Shown here: positions 8,076 to 8,194 of the stretch, piece by piece
Position numbering within the stretch: position 1 is the first letter of the stretch
How the letters are laid out: each line of letters opens with the position of its first letter
From: Candidatus Rokuibacteriota bacterium
GTDB lineage: Bacteria; Methylomirabilota; Methylomirabilia; Rokubacteriales; CSP1-6
Direction: 5' to 3'
NCBI GenBank assembly: GCA_016177555.1
Contig: JACOVB010000085.1
Span: forward strand, 1-8,194
DNA length: 8,194 bases
The notes under the pieces: model-generated
Database searches by the model: none
Told to the model about the DNA's origin: nothing
The model's input: the letters and a program-made list of their open reading frames with translations, nothing else
Position numbers and translations under genes: made by a program

Positions 8076-8088
8076 GGCTTGACAAGCC
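8076..8088. promoter_or_regulatory. 13-bp perfect dyad GGCTTG-A-CAAGCC over the -35 box, operator candidate
   Basis: Two 6-bp arms flank a single central base, giving a perfect palindrome. It contains the whole TTGACA hexamer of the plus-strand promoter, so a bound protein would block RNA polymerase on the divergent gene. The adjacent Lrp/AsnC gene is the obvious candidate binder. The core GACAAG recurs on the minus strand at 7225-7230, upstream of the operon, but without a dyad. Confidence 0.5.
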
Positions 8089-8108
8089 TGCTCTCCATCG
8101 CATAGCAT
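8079..8108 (+). promoter_or_regulatory. Sigma-70-like promoter for a divergent plus-strand gene
   Basis: A perfect -35 box TTGACA (8079-8084) is followed after 18 bp by TAGCAT (8103-8108), which matches four of six bases of the -10 consensus including the two leading and two final bases. The start of transcription would fall near 8115, giving a leader of about 80 bases to the ribosome binding site and start codon at the right edge. Confidence 0.6.
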
Positions 8109-8163
8109 CCCCCGCACGGGCCCGCCCGGGTTGGGGGCTCACCGGACACCCACGATCGGCAGG

Positions 8164-8180
8164 GGGATCCAGACAATCCC
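8164..8180 (+). other. Short hairpin directly before the ribosome binding site
   Basis: GGGAT and ATCCC form a 5-bp stem with a 7-base loop, ending one base before AGGAGG. It might influence translation of the divergent gene but is short enough to be chance. Confidence 0.25.
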
Positions 8181-8194
8181 AGGAGGACTGGCCA
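8181..8194 (+). promoter_or_regulatory. Ribosome binding site AGGAGG of a gene starting at the right edge
   Basis: AGGAGG (8181-8186) is followed by seven bases and then a final A at 8194. If the next two bases outside the window are TG, the start codon is ATG at 8194 with ideal spacing. Together with the promoter at 8079-8108 this supports a divergently transcribed gene whose product cannot be seen here. Confidence 0.6.

Overview
The window is GC-rich, tightly packed bacterial DNA in which every recognisable complete gene reads on the minus strand. The gene style (very high GC, GTG and TTG starts, 4-bp overlaps) fits a high-GC soil or sediment bacterium, for example a proteobacterium or a Rokubacteria/Methylomirabilota-like lineage. 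That placement is a guess from style; no marker gene is present.

Reading in the direction of transcription, from right to left: positions 7947-8194 hold a regulatory region with a TTGACA-type plus-strand promoter, a 13-bp perfect dyad over its -35 box, and an AGGAGG ribosome binding site 8 bases before the right edge. A divergent gene therefore probably starts at the edge. An Lrp/AsnC-family regulator follows (7425-7946). A 252-bp intergenic region (7173-7424) carries a strong stem-loop, a G-run and a spaced inverted repeat. Then comes a seven-gene operon (165-7172): periplasmic solute-binding protein, ABC ATPase, AroM-family protein, two PotB/PotC-like permeases, a DUF917-family protein and a short HyuA-like hydantoinase/oxoprolinase-family protein. 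Four of its six junctions are 4-bp stop/start overlaps, one has a 3-bp gap and one a 13-bp gap, so the genes are almost certainly co-transcribed and largely translationally coupled.

The best reading is an uptake-and-catabolism module. A PotABCD-like ABC importer brings in a small organic solute. The enzymes DUF917 + HyuA, with AroM, which has two cysteines spaced as in Asp/Glu/hydantoin racemases, then open or rearrange a ring or cyclic amide such as a hydantoin, thiohydantoin or lactam. The Lrp-type protein is the likely sensor. The substrate cannot be read from the sequence. AroM sitting inside the transporter genes, between ATPase and permease, is the most unusual arrangement here.

At the left edge (1-118) lies a piece of a different transporter: the middle of a polar amino-acid ABC permease whose N-terminal part is missing. 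The homology starts abruptly 47 bp after the hydantoinase stop codon. This is either a truncated gene remnant or an assembly junction.
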